This document shows, piece by piece, positions 5,389-5,904 of a stretch of DNA of 5,904 nt. Below the pieces are notes generated by a model, which was not told the DNA's origin, ran no database searches, and saw only the letters and a list, made by a program, of their open reading frames with translations. Location of the stretch: assembly GCA_045592225.1 (NCBI GenBank), contig JAZNUH010000091.1, positions 1-5,904 of the forward strand. Reading direction: 5' to 3'. The translations under genes and the position numbers were made by a program. The stretch is from JAZNUH01 sp045592225. Lineage in GTDB: Bacteria > Bacillota > Clostridia > UMGS1883 > UMGS1540. Every line of letters begins with the position of its first letter. The first letter of the stretch is position 1.

Positions 5389-5856
5389 ATGTTCAAAACT
5401 TTAAATCTCAAAAAAATTTTAGCGGCATTGCCTATGGTTCTTGCCCCGTTGGTGCTGGGCTTTGCGGTAAGTATGCTGATTGGTGATACTGAAGGCTTTT
5501 ACTTTTCACTCACCCGTCCGCCCCTTGCACCGCCGCCCATAGTCTTCCCCATCGTGTGGAGTATACTCTATCTGCTTATGGGCATTTCATCATACCTGGC
5601 ACGCGACTGCAAAGCTACCCTGTGGCTTTTTTATGCAGGTCTTTTTATGAACCTTTTGTGGACAGTACTCTTTTTCGGCTTGCACCTTGTGGGTTTTTCC
5701 GCACTTTGGATTGTACTTTTGCTGATTGAGTCGCTGTTTACTCTGGCAAGCTTTTTAAAATGCAACAGACTGTCGGGTGTTTTGTTTATCCCCTACATTC
5801 TGTGGCTTGCCTTTGCCGCTTACCTTAATATAGGAATATATATTCTCAATATGTAA
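5389..5856 (+). CDS. tspO: TspO/MBR family membrane protein (tryptophan-rich sensory protein)
   Basis: TspO proteins are five-helix membrane proteins that bind porphyrins and other tetrapyrroles and, in some bacteria, act in stress or oxygen-linked regulation; the role in anaerobic Clostridia is unclear. The 155-residue length from the ATG fits the family. Hydrophobic helices are seen at about 8-31, 51-70, 77-97, 102-122 and 129-153. Family hallmarks are RPPLAPPPIVFPIVWSILY (43-61) in the first loop and second helix, LFMNLLWTVLFFG (85-97), and IPYILWLAFAAYLN (134-147) with Trp139 and Asn147. The start at 5389 is chosen for its GGAGG; a TTG 18 bases upstream lacks one. It follows a terminator-like hairpin and no clear promoter of its own is visible, so how it is transcribed is uncertain. 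A possible downstream gene begins 20 bp after its stop. Confidence 0.93.
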   Translation: MFKTLNLKKILAALPMVLAPLVLGFAVSMLIGDTEGFYFSLTRPPLAPPPIVFPIVWSILYLLMGISSYLARDCKATLWLFYAGLFMNLLWTVLFFGLHLVGFSALWIVLLLIESLFTLASFLKCNRLSGVLFIPYILWLAFAAYLNIGIYILNM

Positions 5857-5876
5857 TCGAGGAATAAAACTTTCAA

Positions 5877-5904
5877 ATGAAAATAGGAAACATTACAACA
5901 GAAA
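5877..5904 (+). CDS. Possible start of tRNA-dihydrouridine synthase (N-terminal fragment)
   Basis: An ATG 20 bp after tspO opens a frame that runs off the window after nine codons (MKIGNITTE). Many DusB-type tRNA-dihydrouridine synthases begin with MKIGNI or a close variant, ahead of the flavin-binding APMAGVTD motif that would lie beyond the edge. A GAGGA at 5859-5863 could be its SD, though the 13-base spacing is long. Nine residues are too few for certainty; a chance match or another protein beginning similarly remains possible. Confidence 0.42.

Noticed and set aside
5871..5882. Small palindrome TTTCA-AA-TGAAA after tspO
   Set aside because: Five A/T-rich pairs with a two-base loop cannot form a good RNA hairpin, and it overlaps the likely start of the next gene.

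Overview
The window looks like a chromosomal housekeeping segment from a low-to-moderate GC Gram-positive bacterium, most likely a member of the class Clostridia (Oscillospiraceae/Lachnospiraceae-like). The reasons are the gene order ROK kinase-murB-rapZ-yvcK, the strong AGGAGG-type ribosome binding sites, the TTG start codons, the AT-rich intergenic DNA and the pairing of rsmD with coaD. All genes read on the + strand. I see no insertion sequence, phage gene, CRISPR array, tRNA or rRNA.

Region 1 (1-3687) is a tight gene cluster. It starts with the last 47 codons of a ROK-family sugar kinase, then murB (peptidoglycan precursor reductase), rapZ/yvcJ (P-loop NTPase), yvcK (a CofD-like protein known in Bacillus to bind UDP-GlcNAc) and a NYN-LOTUS protein that is probably RNA-acting. 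The gaps from murB onward are 10-16 bp, and two stop codons overlap the next ribosome binding site, so these genes are probably co-transcribed. The common theme is amino-sugar and cell-envelope metabolism and its regulation. In many Firmicutes whiA follows yvcK; here the NYN-LOTUS gene holds that place.

Region 2 (3688-3820) is an AT-rich spacer. It carries a plausible sigma-A promoter and, where transcription should start, a 7-bp perfect inverted repeat (TGTGACA-N5-TGTCACA) that could be an operator or a 5' mRNA hairpin.

Region 3 (3821-5366) is a second operon: rsmD (16S rRNA m2G966 methyltransferase), coaD (phosphopantetheine adenylyltransferase, overlapping rsmD by ATGA) and a 146-residue coiled-coil protein. 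From memory, the last resembles the actinobacterial septation protein SepIVA at both ends. The operon ends in a long AT-rich stem-loop that looks like a Rho-independent terminator.

Region 4 (5367-5904) holds a TspO/MBR membrane protein and, at the right edge, the first nine codons of what may be a tRNA-dihydrouridine synthase.

Most of the window is ordinary core genome. The points most worth checking are the NYN-LOTUS gene in the whiA slot, the SepIVA-like protein beside coaD, the promoter-proximal inverted repeat, the Lys-to-Arg change in the RapZ P-loop, and how tspO is transcribed given the hairpin just before it.
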